This document shows, one piece after another, positions 23,093-34,740 of a stretch of 64,000 nucleotides of DNA (positions are counted from its first letter, which is position 1; the number at the start of each line of letters is the position of its first letter). Source of the DNA: Rhinopomastus cyanomelas (Eukaryota; Chordata; Aves; Bucerotiformes; Rhinopomastidae); assembly GCA_013400115.1 (NCBI GenBank), contig VXBP01004231.1, positions 186,001 to 250,000 of the forward strand. The letters are read 5' to 3'. Both the position numbers and the translations under genes were made by a program. The notes under the pieces were generated by a model that worked only from the letters and a program-made list of their open reading frames with translations, searched no databases and was not told where the DNA came from.

Positions 23093-24703
23093 TATCTATG
23101 AATACTCACAGCAACACTGGTGTAACAACTGGTCTGCATAGGGCTGGTGAAATGGGACCACCTTGTCCTGCAGATTGTTAGATAAATGATGCTCTCCCTT
23201 CCCTTTTCCCTCTCCCTCATTGCCAGACTTGTGAAATGTAGCAGTAAGATTTCATAACAATGTCTTCCTTTTGGGGGCTTCAAAGGTAGTCTATTGGAGA
23301 CTCTATGTCTTTCTCCAACCATTAGATGCTGAAATCTGCTTCCTAAGATTTGATGTCTGCTTCCAGTTTGTTTCTTTGGAAGAAAATTGGTTGTTCAAGT
23401 AAAACTGTTCTAACAGTAGTTGTTTAACCAAGACCAGTTCCAAGTGATTAACAGTCTTTACAGTGTAGCAACAAAGACTGTGTGTTTAGAAAAAGATTAT
23501 ATTTACTCACTTAGAATAAACACTGAAATATTTATAGCAAGATATAAAATCATGAGTAGGTATTTGCTGTAAATCAAAATTTAACTCTCTAGAAAAAGTA
23601 ATTGCTCTTTTGCTGTATTTCTATTAAAAAATAATTAATAGGAGTATCAAACCCTGTGGTGACACAGAATACATTGTGTGTGGATTAGTTTTGCCAGTTA
23701 CCAAAATTAAGTATTAGAAGGCATGAAATCTGCTTTATGTATTAGAAACTGTGAGTTTTTCCCAACAGAAAAAACCCAGAATACATTTTTCTCAGTTCAA
23801 TTCAATAAGGCCAAACATGCCTTTTAACCCCATGGCCTATTAGATTGCCCATGGAACCAAGATTGCTCTTCCCACCTTTGTCATAAATAGCATTTTGGAC
23901 CAGAATTTCCCAGTCATTTTTTAGTTATAAGATGGAAGTTCAGCTTTTTCTTTCACTCAGGTCAAGTTTAGACACTTTGATCTTATTTCACAGCAAGTTA
24001 ACATCAGAGCCAGGCCTAGGAAAGAGATCCTCATTGCCCATGACCATGCTCCAAATGTCCTTTCTTTCTATAGAAAAGGCCATTTCATTTGCCCCAGGTA
24101 AAAATCTGTTTTAATTCAAGGTGTCTGCAGCCCTGGGCATATAGGTAAATTAATAATACGAGCATTATTTTATGGATTTGAAACACAAGGCTCCTGACAG
24201 AATAAAGACCAGATTCTTTGGTTACACCAAATAAACCTTGTTACACGAACAGACACATTCTTTTTAGTGGGTTTTGATGGTAAATCATTACTCATTGGGA
24301 ATTAAGGTGTTAATGAGTGAGGCAACCATCTGTCACAGTTTCACCTCTCCCAGCAGGCGTCAGGCACAAGACAGAGTTCGTACTGCCCAGTTCTGAGCCT
24401 GTCACACGGTGGTGGCCCACGAGTCAGAAGAGCTGCTGTGCCTTTCCTTACTCAAACGCAAATTGTCACGCAGAAAAAAGTTCTCTGCAACGACACTGTG
24501 GTTTGACGTGAGGCACAACAAGACTTGTCTCTAAAACAGGGTGGCTGAACAACATTGAAGAATCATCTTAAGGAGTTTCTTGATATTGCATTACCTTGTT
24601 TCTCTGCCACGCCTTTGAGTGAGGAGTCCTGCCTGCTCGTGAGTTTTACTTGGGCCTGAGAGATCTGCTCGAGCGTAGCTCCACAGCTCACTCCAAGGCA
24701 GGA

Positions 24704-24728
24704 CATCTGTAGGGGGCATCTGTAGGGG
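24704..24728. repeat. 13-bp tandem duplication
   Basis: CATCTGTAGGGGG is followed directly by CATCTGTAGGGG; a slippage duplication. Confidence 0.75.
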
Positions 24729-25489
24729 CTGCTGATGAACAGTGGGGTGCTGCTCCTCCTCTTCCTTCCATTGACTCCTTGAGAGCACTTTTTGTTGCCA
24801 AGCAGAACAACTGCCCAGTGTGCTTATTAAGTAGCCTAGATAAATGTCCAGAGGATACACAACTGGAAAGTGAAGGGCTTGTCCTCAAACAAGCCCAGGG
24901 TGCATCGAAAGGATGGCATTGCTCTCTTGGTGCAGCTTGACAACAGCATCACCCAAAATCTCAAGAAAAATCCCTACCTAAAGTAGGGAACAGGTCTTCG
25001 ATGCAAAAGTAGATGAGTAGAACTTTCTGAAGTTCTCAGCTTTAGAGAATTCAGAGAATTGGTTTCCAGAAATCAGATGTATTTATGAAACCTGAATTTG
25101 GATTCAAAGATGAGTGTTGTAATGCCTAAAGGTGAAGAGATATATGTGGCTTGGGCTTGAGTTTCTGCAAACTGGGAAGATTGTCCTGGCCAGCAGCCAT
25201 GTGAAACATGGTCTGTCCCGTGTTATCACAGAGAGACCTCCCGTGCTAATGGGTAATGTATTGAGCCTACAGTCAGGGAGGCTACAGAAAAGAAATGGCC
25301 AGTAGAGGGGAAAAGAGAAAGAGGTAAAATTGCCACCTGATCCTCCCTGAGATCAAAGAATTCCAGCAAGTAGTGCAAAGTGTTGTGCTGCTGCACTTGT
25401 TAACTGATTGCACAAGAGGAAAGACAAAGGAGAAAAGCTTAGTCCAGGCATCTGCTTCTCTGTGAACTGTGACAAAGACATGAAGAGGC

Positions 25490-25830
25490 ATTTACTTGTT
25501 ATCATCGGCCCAGGGAGAGCCGTTCTGAGAATGGAAATGCTAATCATCAATCTCCCTGTGCATGCAATGTCTCTGTTTAATAGCTGATAGAGCGTCTCCA
25601 AAGGGGCTTTTTTTTGCTCTTTGTTTAAAATGACATATAATGGACCTGGACTTATCAGTGTCTCTAAATGCATTTTCTGTGCTTTATCCTTACTAAGGGA
25701 TTTAGTCCGTTCTAATGAATATGTGCAGAATTGATTTTGAGCTTGGTATAATTTAATCCATCAATTTAACATTAAATTAATATGCGAAGGGGGTCTCTTT
25801 GTGGATGAAAAACAGAAGGGGAACATTCTT
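25490..25830. promoter_or_regulatory. Candidate conserved non-coding element
   Basis: The segment packs homeodomain-, octamer- and FOX-like motifs: GCTAATCATCAATC near 25540, GTGCATGCAATG near 25560, TTTGCTCTTTGTTTAAAATG near 25610-25632, CTAATGAATATG near 25713, and TTAAATTAATATGCG near 25772-25786. No repeat signature is present. Regulatory function is inferred from motif density and lack of degeneracy only. Confidence 0.25.
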
Positions 25831-27426
25831 ATTAATTTAAAATGGACTTGAGAAATGGAAAGAGGCTGCTGCTATTAGTATCTGCCACTGGGCTCAACCA
25901 CTGGTTAGTGAGTTACCTTGCGTGAACAGTGCAGCTGCTAAAGGCACAACCATCCTGAGATCTGTAGCACGTGCCAGCCTTGGAGGCTGCCCTCGTGTCT
26001 GCGCGTCTCGAACTGCTGAGCGATGACTTTCCAGGAATTCTGATGGTTGAAGGCTCCTTTCCATCATCCTACTGAAGGTGGCTTTTTCTAGACTGGCACT
26101 CCCCAGACAATCCTTCACATGACAGAGGAATCCAGATCGAAGCCAAGTCGCAAGCATCATTGAGCACTTGCGGCTGTCATCACATATCACAGCTGGCTCC
26201 TTGCTTTTGAATAGGAAAAGACACCCAAAAGTGGACATTATACAGCTTCATCAAGCAGCACAGCTTTAAGCCCTGCTTTTAACTCACCTGCAGTGATCTA
26301 GCTGAACTAGCGATGGTGGCACATAGATAACAGCTAAGGTCTAGAAATGATGGGTGTGATTTTAAACAACAAGATATGTGAAGGGCACCAGCAGCTGAAG
26401 TGAATTCATCCAGGGCTGCATGCTTTACAAATCTTTATCAAAGTACCTTTTTAAACAGTCCTTTATTTTCCATGGGATAAAGTCAGGCTAACAGGCTTCT
26501 AACTGATCTACATGTTTTAACAGTCACACAACAACAGGAGTGCTTGAGGACTAGGAGGAAGTGGACCTCTAGCTTGAGACTAGTGACCCAAAGGATTGTT
26601 AGCTTCAACATGCACAATTCCTGGAAGCCGTGTGCTCCAGACTTGCCTTATCTGTGGGTACTTTCAAAGTTGCTGTTAGAATCCTCTAGGATGATGGAAA
26701 GGGAAGAAGGTTTTTCACCATAATCATATGAATGTACCCCCTGCCTCTTACAGACTTGGTTCATAGTAAAGAGACAAGTGGTTATCATGAGCACCATGTT
26801 ATATATTACATATAGATAAGCATTTATTATCCTACCCTCTGGGCTGCTTTTATTCATCATCTCCCATTTTTATGGAGCTCTCCTTTTCAAAATTTAAACT
26901 GTCATCATGTGTATTCCAGGCTTTTTTCCACTGAAGGGAGAGCCAAGTGTGAAACATCGTGTCACATCACTGTGGCTCTTCAGCTGTAAAGTTTTGGGTT
27001 GGGCTCTGATCAGGAGCGGCTTCTTTCAGCACAGAGATGTTGGAAGCCACCTGCTGGACTCCTGGTGTGAAAAAAGCTGTGAGACTAGGTGGCCAAGCTG
27101 CATGGAACTGTCTGGAAACACTATGCTTCAGCTACAAGGTGAAGTAGAGGTGGCAGATGCCCTCCAAAGTGTTATTGCATTTTCCCTGCAGCACAGGAGG
27201 ACCCATCACAAGCAAGACCTGACACCACCAGCCTTCCCGTGGTGACCCTTTCCATGAACTGTGGTGAGGGGCAAAGCCTGGGCTTAGATTTTCCTGTTCT
27301 GCTGTGGTCCTATGAAAGCTCCTGGAAAGACAGTGATGGTGGTCTTCGAGATGGAGACTGGAGGAGCAGAAGATGGGTGTATGGGCCACTTTGTCAAGTA
27401 CCAGTTTTGGTTTCAATGGACCAGTA

Positions 27427-27733
27427 TAATGTAGAGTCTTGCTTCTGAGCAAGAACCTCAGGTACCAGTATAGGCTGGGGACTGACCTGTTGGAGACCAG
27501 CGAAAGGAAAGGTTCCACATAAATATGAGAAGGAACTTTTTCCCTCTGAGGGTGACAGAGCACTGGAACAGGCTGCCCGGGGAGGTTGTGGAATCCCCTT
27601 CTCTGGAGAGGTTTAAAACCTGCCTGGATGAGTTCCTGTGTGACTTGGTCTAGGTGACCCTGCTGTTGCGGGGGGATTGGACTAGATGGTCTTTTGAGGT
27701 ACCTTTCAATCCCTAATTATTCTATGATTCTAT
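27427..27733 (+). mobile_element. CR1 LINE with internal deletion
   Basis: Plus-strand CR1 made of two non-adjacent parts. The left part (27427-27510) matches the ORF2 segment GTAGAGTCTTGC ... CAGTATAGGCTGGGGACTGA ... GAGACCAGCG. The right part (27511-27733) resumes at GGTTCCACATAAATATGAGA and continues through CTGGAACAGGCTGCCCGG, TCTAGGTGACCCTGCTG and the ATTCTATGATTCTAT tail. Compared with the larger copy at 51780-53238, roughly 450-530 bases are missing at the joint. Confidence 0.92.
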
Positions 27734-29308
27734 TAGTCTAAGTTATGAGGAAATAACTTGTTCTGTGGCAGAAGGGATGGCTTGAGGGGCAGGAAGGCAT
27801 CGAAGACCAATTTTTGTGGGAAACAGATAAAATCCACACAGGCTGTCCTAGGTTATTGGAGATACTGCTATACCTTTGATGGTACATAGGATGACTCAGA
27901 ATTTTTGCACACTTGGAGAAAACCCCTACTCTGTATTTGTCCTGATAACAGATACGGTTAGCAGAGCTATTATTTGTGTCTTGACCCGTTCCTTTTCCAG
28001 GACAGTCATTTTTTCACCATCTTCACCATTTGACTAAAAGATGAATGAATGCTGCTTTCACAGGTGTGGCTGTGCTGGTGAGTTTTATATGTTTTTGTAG
28101 ATGACAGCCTGGCATGGGGATCACGGAGGTGACCAAGTCTTTAGAACAGCTGGAAAGGTTCCTGTGTGAGCCGCAAAGATATGCAGTAGCTAAGATTGTC
28201 TTTGTTCAGTCTTGCTGTCTGCTGCACTGGGAGAGAGGCACCTGCTGGCTTCCCGTGTCTGAGGGGTGAGATAGCTCTTTAAGCTCAGTGACTGAAGAAA
28301 AAAATACATTTATGAAAAGTAAGTATTTTCTCAGAATGCCAAGAGTGGCTCTGTTGAAGAGTTTACGATGGAGGTGTAAGTCCTACCATGGATTTACTGC
28401 ACGTCACAGCACAGCTCCATCAGTGGCTGGCAGGCTGGATAACAGAGGGGCTGTCATCTGTGCCATGAGAGGGCTGGGTCAAAAATGCAACTGAGAGCAA
28501 TCACTGTGGCTAGACAAGACACATGGTGGACTTCTGCTCTTCATGTAGGCAATATCCCAACAGTGACTCTCATCCCAAGATTAGAGTCAGCCTTTCAAGT
28601 TAGAAAGATCATGTAGCCATAGAAGATTTACTAAGTGTAAATCTCCGGGTGTCTAACCTGCTGAGAGTGTGACATGAAGGAAAGCAGTTGACATGTGTAC
28701 CCTGATGGGGCTTATCTCAAATTCCACCTCACTGTTGGTATTGGAACCATTTTAACCTGTGACGACTCATATGGTCGAAGAACTGCAGTAAAAAGCTCCT
28801 TTGTAAAAAACACACCTCCTGTCAGATATGCTGTGAGGAAGCCACTTGTCTAAGATAGCTGACCAACGGTGACTATGACCCCACTGATTGTGACTTCAGT
28901 TATAGCTGGATCTCAGGAGGTTGTGGCTTTCTGTGACACTTGACTCTTTGCAGTGTGGTGCCCATAGATAAGAAATGCTGCTGCCAGAAAGACACTGATG
29001 AAGTGGTATCTCATACCCTTTCCCAACAAGCAGCAAAGAGGAAGGGGCATTTGACAACACTTCCTCACAGACTTACTCAAAAACCTCTTTTCTTTTGGTT
29101 TAAGCTGTCATGAACTAGCCAAGTGGAAAAAATGGTGACACAGGTACCAGCAAAATAAGCCTTGAGATCAAACCTTTCATCTGGAGGGAATGAGAAGGGC
29201 GGGATAGTTTGAGTGGTGCACGGAGGATTTTTTGGGGATGGAGGAAGAAGTTTGTAGCGTGCTGTATGGTCCTGAGGAGAGTCATGGTTCGGGGAAGGAA
29301 GCTGGAAT
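27734..29308. other. Unique non-coding sequence
   Basis: No gene or repeat recognised. Open frames are at most 68 codons. Confidence 0.65.
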
Positions 29309-29345
29309 TCATAGAATCATAGAATCACTACGGATTGGCTGGAGT
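29309..29345 (-). mobile_element. CR1 LINE tail fragment, minus strand
   Basis: TCATAGAATCATAGAATCAC followed by TACGGATTGGCTGGAG is the reverse complement of the common CR1 terminus (CCAATCCCTAATGATTCTATG). Only about 35 bases remain. Confidence 0.72.
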
Positions 29346-29404
29346 CACTGATTCTCATGGTGTGTTAGCTGTTCTACATCCCAGAGACAAACTCTTGCCT
29401 GAGT

Positions 29405-29583
29405 TTCTTCACTGAAAACGATTTTGGGTGTTGGAATAGGCTGCCCAGGACAGTGGTGGAGTCACGATCCCTGTGATGTGTGGATCTGGTGCTTAGGGAT
29501 ATGAGTTAACTCAGCCTGGCAGTGCTGGGTTAATGCTTGGACTTGATGATCTTAAAGATCTCTTCCAACCAGATTCTGTGATT
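29405..29583 (+). mobile_element. Older CR1 LINE 3' fragment, plus strand
   Basis: Diverged plus-strand CR1. Landmarks are TTCTTCACTGAAAACG, GGAATAGGCTGCCCAGGAC, AGTGGTGGAGTCACGATCCC, CTTAGGGATATGAGTTAAC, GCAGTGCTGGGTTAATGCTT and GGACTTGATGATCTTAAAG, ending with CCAACCAGATTCTGTGATTG. It is the same older subfamily type as the copies at 35655 and 55072. It sits about 60 bases to the right of a minus-strand CR1 tail. Confidence 0.88.
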
Positions 29584-31469
29584 GCTCACCAGAGGTAAGC
29601 ACAGCCATAGTTTTATCGCCTGGCTCTTCACACATTAATGCCATTACCATTTCAACTCTCTGAAATGTATTGAGAAGCCTCTTCAGACAGAGTAGAATGT
29701 GAAAAATGGTTGAAAACAAACACCCATGTATGGTCTCTTCCACTCATGCCCTTTGTGTAGCAGTAGGTGCCAACCAGCCAGGGTATTGGTTTCCATCCAC
29801 CTTGCACTGTTAAGAAGGGGCTTCTTTAGATACAGATAATTGATACCTCAAAGCACACAAATTGTGGGGGCCCAAGGTTCACACTCTCCCTGTGCTTAGT
29901 AAGAGTCATATGGAGACTATAAAAATGCAATCCCCATTAATCAGTATGCGAGGATTCTGAGGGAGAGGGAAGGAGGATAACTGATGAGTACCCATAAGAA
30001 AAACAACATCTCTGATGGCATCATTTGCTTTTCAAAGCCAGATTGTATTTTTAAATTTTGATTTTACTTGCTTGCTTTTTGTGTGGGGGTGGATAATTCC
30101 TTATAGTTACTTTCATTTGTTTTTCAGCAGATGCACTATCACTTTATAGGGAATCTAAGTCATCCATCCTCTGTCTATAACTGGATTTTGAAGTCTTCAG
30201 GTGAAAAGTAGCTTCACTGATCAAAACCAGAATCAAACCTGGACACCCTTGTGAAAGTTTAATGCTTAAAACATTTATGAATGACTAGTTTTGCAAGAAC
30301 CTCCTTAGACCATCTGGTATTGAGCTGTTCTTTGTGATCTCCCTAAGGAAGGCTGAGCTTGGAGTGAGCCCCCGTTGCTGTGTGTCTTTGCACGTGCTGA
30401 GATAGTTATCCTGCTACACTGCTCACGCAGAGAACGTGGGGCTCTAGAAGGTTTTGTGTAGTGACATATAATACATGGGAAGTTATATAAATGGACATTT
30501 CTTGACTCAGTGGAAAGAGATGTGTTTTCCACGTGCAGTGTGTAACACCTCAGATCTACCTCTGAAACATGATGGCATCGATCGTCTGCCATCAATGAAA
30601 CTTGGCAGCAGCTCTGGCGAAAAAAATCACTGTACACCCATCACGGTAAGATCTGGAAGGATGTTGCAGTGGCATTGCTGAGGAGGCTTCCTCAGAGAAG
30701 CAAGGCACTGTGGTGAGCACTAACATATTAAAAGGTAACTCCTCATAACAGCCCTGCATATGTATCTCTATATTTGCCGCCTCTAGAGTCTTGGTTCTGA
30801 CTCTCAATGTCTCTAAAGGAATGAATCACGAGGACCTGCGCTGGAAGTGCCTACTCTGACAAAGCTACTCCATCACTTTACCTTCTCTCTGCAGCTGTAT
30901 TCCGACACTCCAAGGGACTCTGAAGAAATACTCTAGCAGACAAAAGGACCTTACCTTCATGAGATTGCTTTTTGTACACTTAGAGAGTCATCTTTGGATG
31001 CTCTACGTTGTCATCTTTTCCTTAGATGGTATCACAAGCAGAGGATATGTCATCCTCATCCTCAAAGTGTTGTGTTTGGCTTCAGTAGGTGATTTGCCCC
31101 AATTTTCCTATAGTCTTCCTGACTGCCTGCGTAATTGTAACTGCCAGGCAGTGGTTGTGTTTTCTTAGAGATATGGAACTTATGTGTCTGTAACGATGCC
31201 GTTTTATCTGCAGATAGTTTATCTCCAGGCTTATTGTTATGGCTAAAATTATCGTTTTCCTTCAAAAAGTTCCTTAAGTTCTGAGACTAAAGGCTGTTAT
31301 TCCCTCAAGAAACTGCTACATACAGTCTATCTATAGCTCCAGGGCCATTCTTCACCAGAGGTAGTTGTCTGGAACACACTTTTTTACTCTCTCTCTTCAG
31401 ATTTTTTATTTTATTTTGGCAGTTACATGAAACATTACTTCATCCCTTATTATTCTCTTGCCATTCCTG

Positions 31470-31810
31470 AGAAGTTGTGTTTTAATTTAAAACAGCAATT
31501 TACAATTCAATTAATATATAACAACACAATCCATTGTAATCACAGTGCGATAAATTTGTGTTTTAAGTAATTTTTAATGCTCACAGCAGCTGGATCTGTG
31601 AAGTGTGGAAATAGCTCCCATTTTTCACCATGAGCAATACTGCCTGTGCGAGGCACCACTTTTTAATTAGATCGCCACCACAGCCCAACGTATGGAAAAC
31701 AGAGCGACTGTAATTGCAGGAGAAGAACACTTTTGCTTATTGTATGCAGCCAATACAGAAAATACAAAAGCAGTGCCAAGGTGTAATTAGTACAACTGAT
31801 ATAAGGGTGA
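31470..31810. promoter_or_regulatory. Candidate conserved non-coding element
   Basis: Dense homeodomain-like sites: a GTTTTA-ATT-TAAAAC inverted repeat at 31479-31493, CAATTAATATA near 31507, TTTTTAATTAGATC near 31660, GTAATTGCAG near 31710 and GTGTAATTAGTAC near 31781. An E-box (CAGCAGCTGG) lies near 31584. The sequence lacks repeat features and low-complexity runs. Enhancer function is inference. Confidence 0.3.
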
Positions 31811-32325
31811 GTTCCCTCACTGATAGTTAAAGACTTGCTTCAGACTGGTATCTTTTAAAAGGCAAATATTGCCTTAGCTCAGCCGAGGAAGAGTTACAGC
31901 ATTACTACACCTTCCCGCATTCCTGTTCTCTAGAAATTGTAAACATTGCATTATTTACTTACTGGTGGAAAATTTTCCCTCTTCTGTGCCAGTTACACAC
32001 TTTTCAAATGCTTGCATTTCTATACTATGTAGGGGGAAACTTCCAAAGACCTAAACAAGGTGACAGCTCCTTTGACTTCAGTGAAACTAAGTTAATTCTG
32101 ACATATTTATCACTTGTCTTCGCCTGTAGTTTAGATGTTAAACGTGGACAATCAAATGCCAGCTGGAAAAAGTCTATAAACCATCTTCCAAGTTCCACTC
32201 TGAATAGACTCCTGCTCTACGTCCTACCAAGGCCACTTGGACTGGCTATGAATGCAAGATCTTGCTGGTACAGAGATTTATCAGGAAAGAGAGACTCTTC
32301 ACTCTCTCATCAATATTTTTTGCTC

Positions 32326-32353
32326 TTTTAATCAGGACTAATCCTGATTAAAA
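32326..32353. repeat. Perfect inverted repeat, 12-bp arms, 4-base spacer
   Basis: TTTTAATCAGGA at 32326-32337 is exactly complementary to TCCTGATTAAAA at 32342-32353 with CTAA between them. Each arm has a homeodomain-type site (TAATCA/TGATTA), and the spacer region creates CTAATCC, an OTX/PITX-like site. A dimer site or hairpin is possible. Confidence 0.85.
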
Positions 32354-32837
32354 TGGATGGAATATGGTGCTGTAAATGCAAAAGCGTAAAAGGGTCTCGG
32401 TGAGTTTCTTCCTCTCCTAGCTAATAAAGCATTAACACAAGGGGTTCTCTAATCCTGCTTCACTTCTGAAGGGACTTCAGTACAGCCGCTTGCCTTTCAT
32501 TTTCCATCCCAGTAGTGTGCCCCGTGTCAGCTTGCTCCTGGTTACATGGAGGGGACTCATCAGAATTAATAACTGTACTAATGAAACCTGTAATATAAGT
32601 GCTTGAGGCTTACAGTTTTTGAAAATGGGAATTAAGTTGCTCTCACCAACCTGCCATTTGATTTAGGTGATTTTTTTTTTTAATTTAAAAGCTGTAGAAA
32701 AATGTCCTCAGAATTATGAAAGATCATACATACTAAACAATACCAGAATATATCTTCAGTTTTAAGTTATGACATAATCAAGGGACACCTTAACTGACAG
32801 AATGCTATGATTGTCACATTTCTGAAGGCCAACAGGA

Positions 32838-32921
32838 AATATGTTATATTGAAATTGTATATTAACAATTAATATAACGTATTAAATTGTATTTAATATG
32901 TTATATTAAAATTGTAATATA
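32838..32921. repeat. AT-rich direct and inverted repeat
   Basis: AATATGTTATATTGAAATTG at 32838-32857 recurs as AATATGTTATATTAAAATTG at 32895-32914 (one mismatch, 57-base offset). Between them AATATAAC at 32871-32878 is the reverse complement of GTTATATT at 32843-32850. This is an AT-rich local duplication with cruciform potential. Confidence 0.7.
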
Positions 32922-33000
32922 TATTTAGTGTTGTGTAAACAGAAGAGAAAATAGTGAAGTTAGTCACAGGGAAAAGTATCTCTATGAATTGGTTATCCTC

Positions 33001-33065
33001 GTAGAATCATGGAATCATTAGGGATTGGAAGGGACCTGAAGAGATCATCTAGTTCCATCACCCCC
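33001..33065 (-). mobile_element. CR1 LINE tail fragment, minus strand
   Basis: GTAGAATCATGGAATCATTA, GGGATTGGAAGGGACCTGAA and GAGATCATCTAGTTCCATCA are the reverse complement of the common CR1 terminus. Only the last 65 or so bases of the element remain. Confidence 0.9.
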
Positions 33066-34579
33066 AAAAGAAATGCTTTTACATGAGTCATTTCTATTCT
33101 GGGCTCAGATAAACGTGTGAGAAATAAACATGCACGTTCCTTTACGAGAAGCATTGTTGTAGTACTCTTCGTTAGAACACACAGTGTAAACGAAATGCAA
33201 GACTGTTGGTACTGGAGCCCTCTGTTGTATTCACAGAAGTTGGATTGAGTTAAAAAATTTAGAAGTTGGACTTGCTTGGAACAAAATCAGGACTAAGACC
33301 CCAAAATGTTCATTTCCTACTACTCCTTATTCAAATGCAAAGATCGTGTCTCTGGCCACTGCGCCATAGAGAGAAAAAAAATAAGCTGTTCTCTTATGTT
33401 ATTACTGGCTTTTCAATTCTTGCATTTGTCATTGATATATGTGGCGTGAAAGTAAAAAATGCATACATAACGTAGGGCTGAGTAAATATACATTAAGGAG
33501 AACTAACCCATCAAGTGATTTTGCCCTTATCTGCATTTGCAGGTTGGTTAGATCCATCAATGTAGGTAGAGCCAAACTCTGTAATTCCATTATAGAGGCA
33601 GGAGGAAGTAGGTGGGAGCCTTTGAGGTGATGCCATGTGTTGTGTAGTAAAATCCAGCAAAGTTTCATTTTCAAATATCTGGTAGAGAAGGGGCAAAGTA
33701 TCTCCAGTAATTTTAAGGACATTTTCCAAATGTTTATTTAGATAAAAGATAGATAACAGTAAAACTATAAAACCTGCAGCCAGATAACTAGGTTTTATTA
33801 ATGACCTGCCATATACCGTGGCCGGATAATTAAAGTTCTCCCTCCCTCCTAACCCCCTCCTCCCAGAAAAGGAGAGAGTGGACAAATTTATTTGATAGTT
33901 TGATAACCGGGGGACACTGGTTGAAAACTATCGATACAATCAGAGTCTATTCCATTTTCTCACGACAGACACTCCTATCTGCTAATTTCACCTGTGAATA
34001 GTTAATTATGCCCCGGATGCATATGGTCGAGCCATTAATAAAATTTGTCTGTCATAGGTTTCAGCGTTTCCCTTTTTTGTCACCCTCATGTGCATTTTAT
34101 CTGCGGGAATCTTCCCCCCGGTCTTCTCCCGTAACATCGCAGAAGACAGATGCTCGCGGGCTGGGTGTTTCAGCGGGCTGCGTTATAGATGGCGGGCAGC
34201 GCGGGTCGGGATTGCTCCTTCAGCCCGGAGAGCCTGGGCCTGTGTGCACAATGAGGCTGCTGAAGCACGGATGGTAGTGGAGTTCTTGGCCACTGCGCGT
34301 TTTCAAGCTGTGCTTGGGGGATTTCCTTCCGACCAAACAAGCGCAGCGCAAGCGCGATTTTTTGGCAGACTGATGGGGTTCTGCTTTTACAGGGAGGCTG
34401 GTTTTACCCTGTTTCCTTTAAACCTGGCTGTTGACCCTTTTCTCAGATCTTCAGTGAATGCAGGTATCAAACCCCAGATTTTCTGCCTCTGATCATCTGG
34501 ATTTCATAAAATGCCTCTTGTGTGCTGGAGCAGTTGAACCTCTGACAGACCTCTCAGCACTCAGAATTCACACTTCACA
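33066..34579. other. Unique non-coding sequence
   Basis: No gene recognised; short overlapping frames (up to 134 codons) lack domains. Contains the CpG-dense block at 34140-34360. Confidence 0.6.
34140..34360. promoter_or_regulatory. CpG-dense segment, candidate promoter or enhancer
   Basis: CpG sites are clustered well above the flanks (GCTCGCGGGCTGGG near 34152, ATGGCGGGCAGCGCGGGTCG near 34189-34208, GCGCAGCGCAAGCGCGAT near 34340-34357). AGATGGCGGGC at 34187-34197 is close to the YY1 core AAGATGGCGGC, which often lies just downstream of transcription starts. No coding exon is recognised nearby, so a non-coding transcript start, an enhancer or an orphan CpG island are all possible. Confidence 0.33.
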
Positions 34580-34740
34580 GGGGGGTTGTGGAGTCTCCTT
34601 CACTGGAGATGTTTAAGACCTGCCTTGATATGTTCCTGTGCAACTTGATCTAGGTGATCGATTCTGCTCTGATAGGGGGATTTGTACTAGATGATCTTTC
34701 GAGGTCCCTTCCAATCCCTAATGTTCTGCGATTCTGTGAC
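34580..34740 (+). mobile_element. CR1 LINE 3' fragment
   Basis: Plus-strand, 5'-truncated. GGGGGGTTGTGGAGTCTCC, then TTCACTGGAGATGTTTAAG, then GATCTAGGTGATCGATTCTG, then GATCTTTCGAGGTCCCTTCC and a TTCTGCGATTCTGTGAC tail. It belongs to the common, better preserved group. Confidence 0.93.

Larger units (their letters stand above)
23093..27426. other. Unique non-coding sequence
   Basis: No gene recognised. The longest frames (up to about 143 codons) are domain-free, or at the right edge read antisense into the CR1 at 27427. It holds a 13-bp tandem duplication (24704-24728) and a candidate conserved element (25490-25830). Confidence 0.65.
29584..33000. other. Unique non-coding sequence
   Basis: No gene recognised; open frames are at most 110 codons without domains. 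The stretch includes a homeodomain-site-rich element (31470-31810), a 28-bp hairpin-type palindrome (32326-32353) and an AT-rich repeat (32838-32921), each listed separately. Confidence 0.65.

Noticed and set aside
27132..27563. Minus-strand frame of 143 codons
   Set aside because: Its first part is the antisense of the plus-strand CR1 at 27427-27733; the remainder has no domain.
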